Assembly: GCA_902729315.2 (NCBI GenBank)
Contig: LR746279.1
Coordinates: 2,446,501-2,510,500 of the forward strand
Direction of reading: 5' to 3'
Length of the DNA stretch: 64,000 nucleotides
Origin: Spirodela intermedia
Taxonomy: Eukaryota > Streptophyta > Magnoliopsida > Alismatales > Araceae
The translations under genes were made by a program, and so were the position numbers. Of the stretch, positions 1 to 13,100 are shown one piece after another (position 1 is the stretch's first letter; each line of letters opens with the position of its first letter). The notes under the pieces are model-generated. The model ran no database searches and was not told where the DNA came from. It saw only the letters and a program-made list of their open reading frames with translations.

Positions 1-155
1 ATTACCACGGTGTACATCACTCAAGAAGCTTGTGGAAGTTAGACCAGGAGGATACCTTGCGCCAATGTGGATTACTCTATTAGCGGCTATCAAAACAATG
101 AGAGACCTAAACTAGGAAAACAATAGTTTCTTTTTTGCATCAATTTGAGCCTTGC

Positions 156-1818
156 ATGGAGAGCGGATTGACTGAAGTTGGACTACCGAAGACGCTTACC
201 TGTGACAGTGAGGGCTCTTGTCTTGGTATCAAGGACATTTGTGTCGATGAAGGGATTAATTTAGTTCACAAAGCATCAGTAGTTACTATGGTCGAAGACG
301 TTAAGCTTCATAGCAGCCCTCATCTAGTTGATGAATATTTCACCAATGAGATTCACACATCTGGTTCTGTACAGCCAAAGCTTGCCAGGAAACGCAGTTC
401 TGAGACCGCAGAATATTCTTCTGGGAGTTCAGCAGAGGAATTCAAAGATACGACTGATACATTTCATGGAAATCCGTCTGATGAGGCTAATGTGAAGAGA
501 ATAGATGGAAAACTATGTCCTCCACCTGAGTCTGAGATACATCAGCTTCTAGGACACATTGGTGCTGATAGTAAAAATGTGAAGCCAGTTTCACTGGCGC
601 ATTTGCTACAGGAAGATAGGGAAAATCGTGGTTTTGTCTTTGAGCAGGCATCTGAAACCGAAGGATTGATCCCACTGGAAGAATTTGATCGAAGGTACTG
701 CTCTCTTCATTCGTCTAATTTTGATGCCCACAATGATCCATCACATTTGGTCAACAATGGTCCAAGTCAACATCGGTCAGAAAATAATGGGTGTGTACGA
801 CCACCTTCTATGGAAACTGAGTCTCATCAGTTGCCACGTGTTAGAGGTGCCCATGTGACACCTGTCTCCGATGAATTACCTTCTCTCCACACGAACATCA
901 ACTGGGAAAAGGCTGATGAGGTAATTAATTACTAATTATTTTCGTATTCTCTTCGATGACGTTGTCTTAGTTTTCCTTCACTTTCATCAGGTTTATTTAT
1001 TACTTTATTACTGAGTCAGGCTGATGGGTTTTCTATTGATTTAATTTTGTGGACATGAGGTGGTCCTTTAGATCTAAAGCACATGGTTCGGAACCTTGGT
1101 GCTCGAGTTGCTAATAAATATGTTAAGAATGATCCGGAACTAGTTATTATACGAAATATGTGATTATTAATATGGTTTTAAGTTGGAAGATGATGAACAT
1201 TAACAGAGTATCAGAAACCATATCTTGTCAATAAATATATATGTTAGCTTTATGGCAAGGCTCCAAAGGTCTCTAAGAACAGCCCTGAATTGATAACGTC
1301 GAGTGTATTACTCTCATTGCCAATGCAAATATATGCATGAATTATTCTCCTATGCACTCAATGCTCTTGTGTTGTTGAAATGTGATGGTTTTTCTAATAT
1401 AAGATCACAGGGTGCATTAATAGAATCAAATTCATCAACATCAGCTGTGAATTATGAGGAGCTCAAAGGAGGGAATGAAGCTGAAGCATTTACCTCCAAC
1501 AAGTCTGGAGGTGACATCATTTCATATGATATGGGTATCAAAGGAACTCCTGAACTCGAACAATTTAGCATGCATGCAACTGGGACTACTATTAGTGGAA
1601 GGTCTTCAGATGGGTCGGCATCTTTGGCCTGGACTGGATTTAATCATCAGAGCCATTCAGACCCAAATATCCTGGGCTCAGCTTCTTTCTCCCATCAAAT
1701 TCTGTACTTGGGTCAGGCGCCATACTCTGGCAACATCTCTCTGCGCTCAGACAGCAGCACAACAAGCACCCGCTCCTTTGCCTTCCCCGTGTATGCATGC
1801 TTCCACCATATCTTCATC

Positions 1819-1856
<38 letters not shown>

Positions 1857-2081
1857 TGCTTGAAATAGTCATTTAATTATGTAATTAAAAGGAACATCTA
1901 GAAATAGAATCCCCTCTGTGGGTTGGTTAATTGTATAATTATTTATTTTCGTCTTCATCCTCTCTTGAGCAGATTGCAATCCGAGTGGAACAACAGCCCA
2001 GTGAGGATGGCGAGAGTTGAGCGCCGTCGCCTGAGGCGCGGCCGGTGGTGGGGATCGGGCCTCCTCTGCTGTAAATTCTGA
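156..2081 (+). CDS. gar2-like plant-specific protein, 5' end uncertain
   Basis: Three coding exons are visible: 156-920, 1411-1790 and 1973-2081. Donors are gtaatt and gtatgc, both acceptors end in AG, and phases 0 and 2 agree. The spliced product is 417 aa from the first in-frame ATG at 156. The frame is open a little upstream and a T-rich stretch followed by AG lies at 131-149, so coding may begin in an exon left of the window. The protein is acidic and Ser-rich with no catalytic motif. Its last exon gives a conserved tail: RSFAFPV, then LQSEWNSSPVRM, then a run of Arg, ending GLLCCKF. That tail is what I associate with the uncharacterised plant proteins annotated as 18S pre-ribosomal assembly protein gar2-related. 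The family name is from memory, the function is unknown, and the gar2 label does not imply an RNA-binding role. The second intron carries an (AT)n microsatellite. Confidence 0.72.
1823..1852. repeat. (AT)n microsatellite in an intron
   Basis: About 15 uninterrupted AT dinucleotides lie in intron 2 of the gar2-like gene, a little downstream of the donor site. Confidence 0.95.
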
Positions 2082-2510
2082 AACTCCAACCCCTCTCTTT
2101 CTCTCTCTAAAGCCGGCATCTCATATCGGCTATCTGTTTAGCTGTAGGTTCCCATTATAGCCATCATATTCGTGCGCTCCCAGCCTATTTCAGGTGTGTA
2201 CGTCACAGAAGTTTGGTATTCTTGTTCATGATGAAAGTGAGAGAGAAGAAGAAAAGGAGGAGGAAGCCTTCCCTCTTTGCTCTCTGCTTGGTGTGTCTGT
2301 CTAAAGCAGGGCAGAGGATTCCGCTCCCCTCCCCCAGTTTCCTTCCCCCCTTTGAGTTGGTCTGAGAACATGTGGGGGGAGAAAGAATGATATCGAATGA
2401 TGATATTTTGCCCGGAGAACAAAGTCTTTGGGGTTATGTTTACTCTAGTTGATGCTGGCTTTTGCGCAGTGATGGAGAGAGAGAGGGAGAGGAGAGAGAG
2501 AGAGAGAGAG
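2082..2510. other. 3' flank of gar2-like gene, no gene seen
   Basis: This is the downstream region of the gar2-like gene and probably includes its 3' UTR. The long minus-strand ORF here is a by-product of CT-rich sequence. I see no supported gene. Confidence 0.6.
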
Positions 2511-2612
2511 AGAGTAGAATTGGACGATTTCAAGGGGCATTCATTAGGTTGAGTAAAATATGGGTTTGCAAGTGATACGTATATTATAGATAGATGGCTA
2601 AAGAGGGAGAGG

Positions 2613-2649
<37 letters not shown>

Positions 2650-3081
2650 AGTAGACGATTTCAAGGGGCATTCATTAGGATGAGTAAAATATGGGTTATC
2701 AAGTGATACCTATATTATAGAGAGATTGCTAAAGTGGAAGAGGGAGAGGGAGGGAGAGAGAGAGAAGAAGAAGAATTGGACGATTTCAAAGGGCATTCAT
2801 TAGGATGAGTAAAATGTAGGTTAGCAAGTGATACGTATATTATAGATATATTGCTAGAGAGAGAGAGAGAGAGAGAGAGGAATTTGACGATTTCAAAGGG
2901 CATTCATTAGGATGAGTAAAATGTGGGTTAGCAAGTGATACATATATTATAGATATTATAGATAGATTGCTAGAGAGGGAGAGGGAGAGATAGAGAGAAG
3001 AATTGGATGATTTCAAGGGGCATTTATTAGGATGAGTAACGTGTTAGCAACTGATACATATATTATAGATAGATTGCTAGA

Positions 3082-3118
<37 letters not shown>

Positions 3119-3240
3119 ACTGGACGATTTCAAGGGGGCATTCATTACAATGTGTAAAATCTGGGTTTGCAAGTGAATGCATATTATAGATTGATTGCTA
3201 GAGAGGGAGAGGGAGAGAGAGAGAGAGAGAGAGATAAGTC
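2485..3240. repeat. Tandem minisatellite with interspersed (GA)n tracts
   Basis: At least six copies of one unit of about 107-131 bp occur, with cores starting near 2520, 2651, 2776, 2883, 3003 and 3120. The core reads roughly ttggacgatttcaaggggca, followed by ttcattaggatgagtaaaat and an ATA-rich segment ending near attatagatagattgct. Each unit is separated from the next by a (GA)n tract of variable length. Two diverged copies of the same unit appear again at 56.3 kb. Confidence 0.9.
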
Positions 3241-3244
3241 TCTT

Positions 3245-4174
3245 TCCATGCCCAATTATACTTACGATCAATCAAAGCCTCTCTCTCTCTATCGTCGATG
3301 TATTTATCTCAAGCCAAATGATACGTACTATTATGATTTGACTTGAATAAGTAAGCTCGGCTACCTTCTCGTCATTCCTACACACTACTTTACATTTCCC
3401 ACCTTAAAAATCAATAAATTGTTTTATTAAAGTATAAATATTCAGAACCCCAGCAGATGCGTCGGCTGGACGCTCAAGACACGCACGTGCCTATTATTCG
3501 TTACAACTAACCTAGAAAATTAACCTTCAACACTGTAGCACGTGCGGCGGCTCGTTTAATTTAATCGTTACAAGAAAAGTCCAGTGGGAGCGGAGTTTCT
3601 TGTCACGTTGTGCTCCCCCACGATCTGCGTTGTGCTGTGGACTTTTGTGCGTGGTGGGTCCTGCGTTTTTTTTGACCTTTGAAAGAATATCACAGTGGTA
3701 TCCAGTTGCCTGCCACGTGGCTCCGTAAGGTTGCCGTCCTGGGTTTTGTGCGCGTGGCGGGCCAGAACCGTTCGAATTGTCACGTCGCGCAGTCTGAGAG
3801 ATCACTCTGCTATGCTGTGCTTGACATTTGATGTGCCTAGCGGGCCCGCTGTGCTTTTTGGACGGTTGAAGTGAGTCGATGGGACCCAGACTTCCCACGT
3901 GGCGCTCTTCTCGATTTGCGCAGTGCGATATATTTGATTCGCATGGCGAGCCCCGCACGCACTGACGGCAGACCTAGGCCTAGGCTACCTCCGGCCCCGC
4001 CCATCTCCCATCCGGCGTAGCCCATCCACATTTCCGGGCCGGAAAAAAACGGGCCGGCTCGCGAGCGCTGAGAGGGGGGGGGGTGGGGGGCGGGTGCACT
4101 GGTTCTACCTTCTTCCCGCTCGAGCTCAAAAATAAGGTGGGGTTGTTAGGGGGAGGAGAAGGGATCCTCTGCAA
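3245..4174 (+). promoter_or_regulatory. Upstream region of the peptidase gene with G-boxes and diverged repeats
   Basis: The DNA upstream of the S9A peptidase gene becomes GC-rich. It contains CACGTG cores near 3539, 3714 and 3896. A motif resembling gtgcgcgtggcgggcc recurs four times with decay, near 3647, 3748, 3830 and 3937, which suggests an old tandem repeat. CACGTG is a known bHLH/bZIP binding core; a regulatory role here is inference. No coding gene is supported. Confidence 0.5.
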
Positions 4175-7100
4175 ATGCTGAGGAGGTTTTTCAGGTTCTC
4201 GGAGGAGGGGGCTTCTCTTGCTTCCCTCGCCGGCGTGTCCTCTTCGTCCTCGTCTTTCTCCACCTGTTCCCGCAGGCGAGCCACCGTTTCTCGCCCTTTT
4301 GAGGAGCCTCCCTGCCCGAAGAGGATCCCCTTCACTGTCTCCGCCCACCGGCGGACATGGCAGGATCCCTACCACTGGATGTCCGATACCCGGGATCCGG
4401 ACCTCGCAGAGCACTTACGCCGGGAGAACCTCTACGCCGACGCCTTCATGGGGGACGCGGAAGGCCTGAGAAGGAGGCTGGTCTCGGAGATGCATAGCCG
4501 CATGCCGCCCAGGATATCCACCCCTCCTGAGCGATGGGGCTCCTGGTCAGTGAAAACTTCTACCTGACCTCCGTGGCATGCTGGAAGTTGGCATAATCCT
4601 TCTGTGGCATCATCCTCGTACTGCTTTATTGCTTCCTTGTTTCACATATTCGATCTTTTGTCTTTGTGAAACTGTGCTGGCTTGAATTTGGTTATGCTTA
4701 CACTTAGGAAGCTGTTTGGTGGGTAAATGATAGTTTCTCTGATCCTCTTTATCGGAGGCGATTGGGTTGTTTCGTGTGACCAGAGTCGATAGGATAACGG
4801 TGGCCATCCTCAGAGTAAGACACTTCAGTGAGTTATTATCCACATCTCTTTTTACCCTTCTGATTCAAAATGACTTCGAATCAGAGTAAGACACCTTATA
4901 TCATTTTTATATCATTTTATGTTATCACCTATTTGAGGGCCACGTGATAAAATCCATCGTGATTGGTTCAATCATTAAAATCATTTAAACATGAATTTGA
5001 CCACCGGCTACAAAGCTTACACAAGACTATAAATGTACGTTGCTGTTGGTTCGGATCATAAGACTATAAGACGCAAGGCGCACATAAGATTTACAGACTC
5101 ATTAAAAAAATGAGTTCGTCAATTTGGTATAAGATCCATTGAAGATCAAATGCATTATTGGGATGAAAATATATTAATGCTCATAAAAACACATTGTTGA
5201 TAGGCCAGATCATTGCACACAAGGCCCAAAAAAGGTCAAATTAGTGATGGGGCTCGAAGTCTATATGTAAGGTTTGAGAGCATGTTGTTATGGAGTCAAA
5301 TCATTGGACACGAGGTCTGCATAAAATTGACACAAGGAAAGAATTTTCTTGGACCTTGTGTGCTAATAGTACATGATTAACAGAGTAGTCAAAGGGGCGG
5401 ATACTCCCTATCTTATAAACAACTTACGTTTAGGTGAGAAAGGGTGAGTGAGTCGAAACATAGAGGATGTAAGATTATCTGCTGATGAAAGATACTCTCT
5501 GGCCATGTGATTTATGAGGCCTATGAAACAATGAGGGTCATCTTGAAAACCTTTAGTTAAAGCGAAAAAATTATGTACGATAACTGAAGTGAGCTACCTT
5601 AAAAATGGTTTATTCTAGCTTAAAATGTTTTAGTTCGCTTATCTCTGATGCTAAGTGGGGACATAAATCTCAAGTATCCTGTGATTCATTCTTAAATTAA
5701 AATTTCACCTAGCTGACATACCCTGCTCTGATCATTACATCTTCTGTCACAAAAAAGTGAGGAACTATTCTTGAAGTAGAATTTTTCTTGCTTTGCCCTT
5801 CTTCTAGATTTGAGAACATACATTTTAGGAAGATTGTTGAACTGTAGGGAAGACGTGCAGGAAATTCAAAAACCTTCCAGTGTATCGCGAGACAGGGGGA
5901 AACCAGTGCTGAAGTCTCACTTTCAGGAGCTTTATGGAAGATGAATTTTCTTAGTTTCCTGGACTTGTCGGCCTTTATTTTTGCAAATTCACCGTCTGCT
6001 TTAAAGACAGTAGATGGTGGAGAGGGACTGTGGTCTAGCCAAGTCTTTTAGGAATTTCTATGAGATAGAGTCAGTGCTTGGTCAAATACTAAAGCTTGGG
6101 ATTTATTTTTATAATCAGGGTCACATTGTGGGGAAGAAGGCCCATAAGAGATAACTCACTGTTGAAAGAATCAGAATTTTCAATCCTACCGAAAAATGAG
6201 TCTTTCAATTGAAGCTGTTGATCATTAATCAGTAGATTATAGTGTAACTGTTTATTTGGAATACCATATATTCTCTTTTTTGGATCCTATGGGACAATGC
6301 TACATATATTTTTGATACCTTGATCAGAATGGTTGAGTAATTGGTTGTAGTTGTACATGGACCTAGAGTGACAAGATATGCATCATCTATGAATTGTCAT
6401 CTCAGTTTCACAGTTTTGGTGCTTCTTATGCCTTCTTTATTGTGCTTCATGTGGATTGATTACCTACCCATTAGTGTGTTTTATTGATGAAAGTTCCTTC
6501 CTAGTGGCCGTTATCTTTCATTGATTCCTTTGACAGGCTCTACTATCAGTATGTACCTGAGGGTAGGGAATATCCAGTCTTGTGCCGAAGATGGGAGGGG
6601 AATAGTGGTTTCTCAAAGTTATTTTCTGGTTTCATAGAAAGGTTCAGAAATGAGCACATTTTGCTCGATTGGAATGATCTTGCAGAACAATTTGGTATGT
6701 GCTTTTGTCATCCTCATCCTGTAATTTCCTATTTCTTACTTTTTTCCATACCTTTTGTTTCATTGTTTGTGAGTGGCTCTGCCCATTTTCGTTGATTGTT
6801 TCTGCTTGAATTTGATTTTGGCATCAAGAAATGAAGCCTTATTGCTTCTTGGGTTGGCATGATTACTATCCTTCCAATTATATGATGCACTGAAGTAGAA
6901 TTATATGATGCTTCAAAGAAAATGAGGCATTTTCTTTGATATTAATAAGGGACAGATTTCTTACATCTGACTTTGTTTATTGACTTGAGTCTGTAAAGGG
7001 ATAGGCTTTCTTTGACGTGATGAATGAAGATTCCTAATCGTGATAATATATCTTACCGTTGGTGATGACTAGGGTTTTTAGTTTCTGAGAAAAGCAACTA

Positions 7101-10100
7101 CCATTGTATCTCCTGCTTGCTTGATTATTTCGGCTATTTTTAGAGGTTTTTTCTGTTCTTTCTATCTCAGTTAGAGATTATGGGTTTAGTAAATCTTTGT
7201 TCCATAAATAAGAGAGTAAAGGACTAATGCATCACCGTCTGGTGAAATGTGTAGGTTATGTTCATGTGGGCACATGTAGAGTCTCTCCTGATCACAGGTT
7301 CCTTGCGTACACAGTGGACACTTCTGGTGGGGAGCTATTTCAGCTTCAGGTTAAAGACCTTCAAACTGGACAGATTGCCAAAAATTCAGAAGTTAATGGG
7401 GTTTTCAGTTTGGCGTGGGCTGTTAACAATGATCGTCTGTTTTATACTACCTGTGATGAAACTCAGCGTCCTTGCAGGAAACTTCCTTTTCTTTATTCTT
7501 CTTTTTCATTGTAAAATTTTCAGATGAGATATGATTTTTCTCTGTTTATTGTTTAACAGGGTTCTTTGCAAAAAAATGAGGTCAAGGGTGGAGGATGAGT
7601 TGTTATTTACTGAAAACGATACAACTTGCTGTGTAGATATTACGTGCACAAAAGATGGGAGATATATTACCATAAATTCTAACACAAGGTCATCATCCGA
7701 GGAAAGTCTCTTTTCTCAATCTTAATAGTTAGCAAATGCATTTGACGGAATGTATTCTGTTGTAAATGCATGTCTCCCTGATAGGTGGCTGTATACTTCC
7801 ATGCAGATTCATGTAATTGATTCAAGAAATGTGCAAAATGAACTTGTCCTGGTGCAGAAACGTGTGACTGGTGTGCAGTACTTTTTGGAGCATCACCATG
7901 GTTTTTTTTATATCCTTACCAATTCTCCGTCAAAACATATAGTTCGTGATCCAGGAGGGTATCACTTAGTTAGATGCAGAGCGGAAAAGTTTCCTTTGAC
8001 AAATTATCAGGTGAGCTTCAAATTTTCTCGTCTATGATGTGATTGTTCGAATCACAATAAATAAATATTTTTATGAGGATATAATAAGGAATTTTTTTAT
8101 CTTGATTATTAATTGATAAATAAGTAATAACCCACACTATTCGTAAAAATAAATAGTACCTACTGTTATGACTTTTAATCTGTTGTGCGCCACATATATT
8201 TTTTCAAGCATTTATCAAATATTGTCTGTTTCTTGTTATATTTGATATTACCTTTAAAGTATTTATGATTGGTGTTGCCAGTCACCTTCACATAGGACAG
8301 TGGACTACTGCCTTCATTGTCTTAAAAACCTTGGTCTGAACATAAACCCTGCCAGTTGGCAGGCTTTTCTTCTTTTGTAGTTTCGTGTTTACTTTCGTCA
8401 ATTAAATATCAATGTATTTTCATATTATATCCTTATTTGGTTTTTCACAGGTTTCTGTCGTTTCATTCCATTATGTTAGTGAGTCCTACCCTGATTGACG
8501 ACAGTTGAGACGTCTGTTTGAGAATCACCACTTGATGCTTCGGTTTGAATTATATGCTGAGAGTCTGGAACTTATCCCATATTAATTTCTAAAAGACATT
8601 TTGAGTAGAAATTGGCATAGTTTTGGAAGGGAGAGCAGTACACTCCAAGATTTTCGAGCAGGATTGGGATAAGATTGATTTGGAGAGACGGGGTAAAATT
8701 GAAAAAAAGGGAACTTTGTTATTTTGCTGTCGTTGGAATCTTCTGTTTGCTTATACGCGCTGTTGGTGGAGACCATGGCAATATGCATGGAGTTATTTTA
8801 ACAGTTAATGGTTTACTCGGTTGTGCATCATTATTCTTTTAGTTCAATGGTATTATGGCAATAGCCACTTTCATAAAAAGTGAGTGGAAGCCAATAGTGG
8901 AGCTAATCAAATGCTAAACTTTCGAACTGGCGTGTTTCCTTCCTGTATATTTATTAAACTCCCGTCTTTGTTGTTTCATTGCACAAGATGCCTCTTTTCT
9001 GCCCTTAGTATTCTATTTCTCTTTCTTAATGATGAATTTTGATAAAAAAAATTCAAGATAATATAGGTGGAACGTTTTCTTCTCATTTCCAATTCTTGCT
9101 TCTCACACTGTGCTAGTTGTCACTACTTCTTTTCCAAATTCGATGTCTAATTGTTGAAGCGGTACTTCTTCATGACATTCGAAGTTTTGTTTCAGGATTT
9201 TATCATGCCAGGTCAGGACGTCATCTTTCAGGATATGGATCTCTTTGATGGGCATTTAGTCCTATTTCTGCAGAAAGGGGAGCTTCCTATGTTTTGTTCC
9301 ATAGATTTGCCTATTGATGTCGATCTCAAGGTATCCATTTCAATCATCTTCGTCTTCATTATTTTTCCTGAATTGAGTCAGAATTATTGTTCTTTAAAGT
9401 TGAAATAATTGTCTGATCTTCCAATACAATCGGATTTAGATAACCATAACTTATCTTATGATCCCCTTCCTCCTTAAGGACGTGGCATGTGGATGCCAGT
9501 GCCGATTGGAGGAGTTCATTTTGGTTTCCAATTAATATCCGAATCGTATTTTGTTTTTATGAAACTTATAAAGTGGGTTACTGATAATGGAATGAGACTA
9601 TTTTGTGGGCTGCATCAATGTCACATGCCATTTTATTGACCGGCATGTCTATAAGTAACAGTAGTAGTTGTGTATTTTTGTTATATTTACTATTTCTTTG
9701 TTGACTCACTCGAAATGAATTTATTTTTGCAGGAACCATTTCAAGTTGAGGATCTCAAACCGTGGTTTTTCCCATTGCCATCTAGTTCATGCAGCATTGT
9801 TCCTGGTTCAAATCAAGATTTCATGACATCCAGTTATCGTGTCGTCATTTCATCACCAGTGGTACAGTTCACCAGCTTAACCTTAGTTCTACCTTCAAAA
9901 CGTGAAACAAACAAATTAAGCAGCATGGCATATATTGAATACGTAAAAATAAACTGTATTGCCACTTTTTTGATGGAAAAACATCAAATTGAAAGGCTGG
10001 CATCTAATTGAGTAAACAGAAATATGAGAACAAGTTAAAAGGTGATACATCACTCGCTGACTGTAAGATTATTTTTACATGCTAGTGAAGTACACTGCTC

Positions 10101-13100
10101 CTTCAAAGTTCGAAGTATGCAATGATTTTTATTACAACTAAACTGTCCCTCAGTCATTATTTCGTACAAAGGGTAAAAACCAGTTGATACATTGAATTTA
10201 AACGAAGAAGGGTACACCTCACTAAGATCTAATCGTAGCCATATTGAAGAAACTCAAAGGGTGAGCCCACCAGCTCTCCAGCTTTGACATCTGGTTTCTA
10301 CCGGCTATTGATCTGCACTGCCTGTCTAAGAAGCCGCAATGGTGACGATAGGCTGCTCTATCACCATCTGGTATCCTTGTCATCTGTCATTACTTCGTAT
10401 CACCATCTGGTCTCCATGTGGTGCAGGGCTTATTTTCTAAGTCTCTGCAAGCAGCCATTTAATCATTTTAGCTCCCCTTGGTGTTGTTTCTCAATGAGAA
10501 AACCAGAGCCTAAGCCGTAGTCATTCACCCTATTTCACTAAAGAAAGATTTCTCCTTGCAATAAATCTCAGAACATTTATAAATATCAGGCCCAGGGGCC
10601 TGACACATACCTAATATATTCATCTGCTAATAGCCCAGTCAACTTTAGATGTTTGGAATTGTGGACGTTAAATTATCGTGCTGTCAAGAGTTAATGTAAA
10701 CTGACATTAAAAATTGCTGCATAGTACCTTTTAATGTTCATGCAATGCATTTAACTTACATGTGAGATGAATCTTGGTGATAATTGTATGAGATGAAGTT
10801 CATTTAGCAAATTTATGAGATAATAGTGGGTTCTTAGCCTATATAGGTACCAACTAGATCCTGACTTCTAGGGACAAGATCCATATTAGGTCTTGTTGTA
10901 TCATATACCACTAGGCATTAAGCCTACAAAAAGTCGTATTTGGCTTATTTGAGTTGGATCTAACCAATAGGTTTCAAGCTCAGATAAAGTCTTAGTTGAT
11001 ATGCACCATTGGGCGCAGATGTTCTAAATTGGACCCAATTATTACATTGGTTTGAATCATTAGATCGAAGGCCTACATAAAGCCTTTTCGAATCTAGATC
11101 ATGGGGCACAGGGGTCACAATAATCTAATTTAGTTTTTTGACCACTAGACAATACTGGGCTTGAGACACACATAGAGTCTTATTAGATCTTGAGCTCAGG
11201 CTTCTTTGAACGGGTTGGGGATTGGGCTTAAGCTTCTTTAAATGACACAGGCTTATGAAAACAGGCCTGAGCTTCTTTTAGAAAATAGGCTTGGTTTTCT
11301 TAAAGTGGACGCAATTGTCAACTCTAATTTACCCTTCTTTCTTCTTTGATCTTTCTGCTGAGTGTCTGTGTGGCCTTGTCACTTGTTTCCTTTTTGGCAG
11401 ACGATCAGATCCCTGTCTATGGAGGCTCTACTTTGCACTTTCTTTGAGTCCAGTAGTGTCCTTGGGTGTAGGTTCCCTTTGAGGGAGAAACAGGTCTTTT
11501 GATTGATACCTTCCGATATGGGAAAAGTTTTAATGGGCAAATGGCTCATCTTCTGGCCATTTCAGTTCAAATTTCTGCAGTGAGAAACTGTCTGGTTGGC
11601 CGTATCCTCTCCTCTGATTCCTCTTTGTGTCAGGGTAGTGGAGCCGAATCCAATCCTCACCACCAGCAATCTTGCCAAGGATCTATGCTGACTTGTAGAT
11701 AGAGAAGAATAGGAATACAAGAAAATGGAGATTGGGTTCTGACTGGAACCCTAGCTCCTATCCGTGTTGACCATTCAAGAGGGCCAACCCTCTCCTGCAA
11801 TGCCACCACCTGAAACCTAAAACAGTCTTACCTTTCCCTCGTCCTGATCCTGCCCTAATAACCACCTTTTCCCTGCATTTTATTTACCTAATTACCCCCC
11901 CTACTTATACCTCACGTGACCCACAAGCCCTCTTGCTCCTGGTGTGAAGGCCCCTCGAGGGCCTTGTTTAGTGGCCCTGTTACTTGTATATAACACATTT
12001 TCGATGTGAACAGAGAGTTGAGTTTTTCCTCAGCATATCCTCTTAGGAATTGCACCACTGTTCACGACAATATCCATGGGATACAACACTCCAAGAAGTT
12101 CAGACGAAAGATGATCTCGAATGCAATCAGTCAACCAAAAAAAAACGATTCATTTATAGAAATTAGGGAGAAAGAGAGCGGAATTGGTAAAAAATTCATG
12201 AACAAGAAAAGAAAGAGATCACAACTTCTTTTTCTCATACTGACTTTCTTTATTTATTCTCACACCTTGGAAAAACAATCTCCAACTCGGAACTGATATG
12301 CTGGCTCATTCAACTCAGTCAATTTAATTTGCTCAGTATGGGATCACATCAGATTCCCTGGCTGATGGACAGTGAACCCATAAGGACTCCTCTATCTTCT
12401 TTCCCTAACTCTAGCAATAGATGAAAGTCAATAGCAACCTTCTTCTGGTAGAAAGGTGTTTATGGGTGCAGGATGGAACATCACTTTTCTGTGTGTAGTT
12501 CCTTCTTTTGGTCAGAGGCGGCTTCTCGTTTCACTGGAGATGGAGTATAAAGTAGGTGACTTCTTTTTTCCCTCTTCTCTGCAAACAGTGAAATCTTTCT
12601 CTCGTGATTTCTCATCCTGTCAGAGCTCGAGGATGCAATTGGTAGACCACATGTCATTGCTGCCTGTGTCATTTTTTCTTTTTGCTATAGCGTTGTCCAT
12701 ATCTATTTTGTTCCTTAACTCGATTCATTTTTTCGTCCGAGAGTGTATTCCCTATTTACAAATGTCCACTAATTTCTCATTCCGTCAGAGCTCAGGGAGG
12801 ATGAGATTGACAGACCACATGTCATTGCTGCCTGTTTCCTTTTTTTGGCTATAGCGTTGTCCATATCTACTTGATCCCTTAACTCGATTCATCTTTTCTT
12901 CTGGGATTGTATGTCCTATTTATGAAAGTTAACTGTTTTCCTCTTTCTCTTTCGATTCTGTCTACTTATCTATTCTCTCTTTTCTTCTCTAAATCTTAGA
13001 TTCCTGATCTCATTGTTGACTACAACATGTCGAAGAAGACATTCAGTATCATGCATCAGGAGGAGGTACTGGGCGTAACAGAAGCATATAAAAATTCAAT

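Noticed and set aside
2138-2671. 177-codon minus-strand ORF
   Set aside because: Half is GA repeat and minisatellite unit; no domain and no splice context.
7478-7559. GC-AG reading of intron 3 using gc at 7474
   Set aside because: It gives the wrong phase and a stop within exon 4, so the minor GC class does not rescue this junction.
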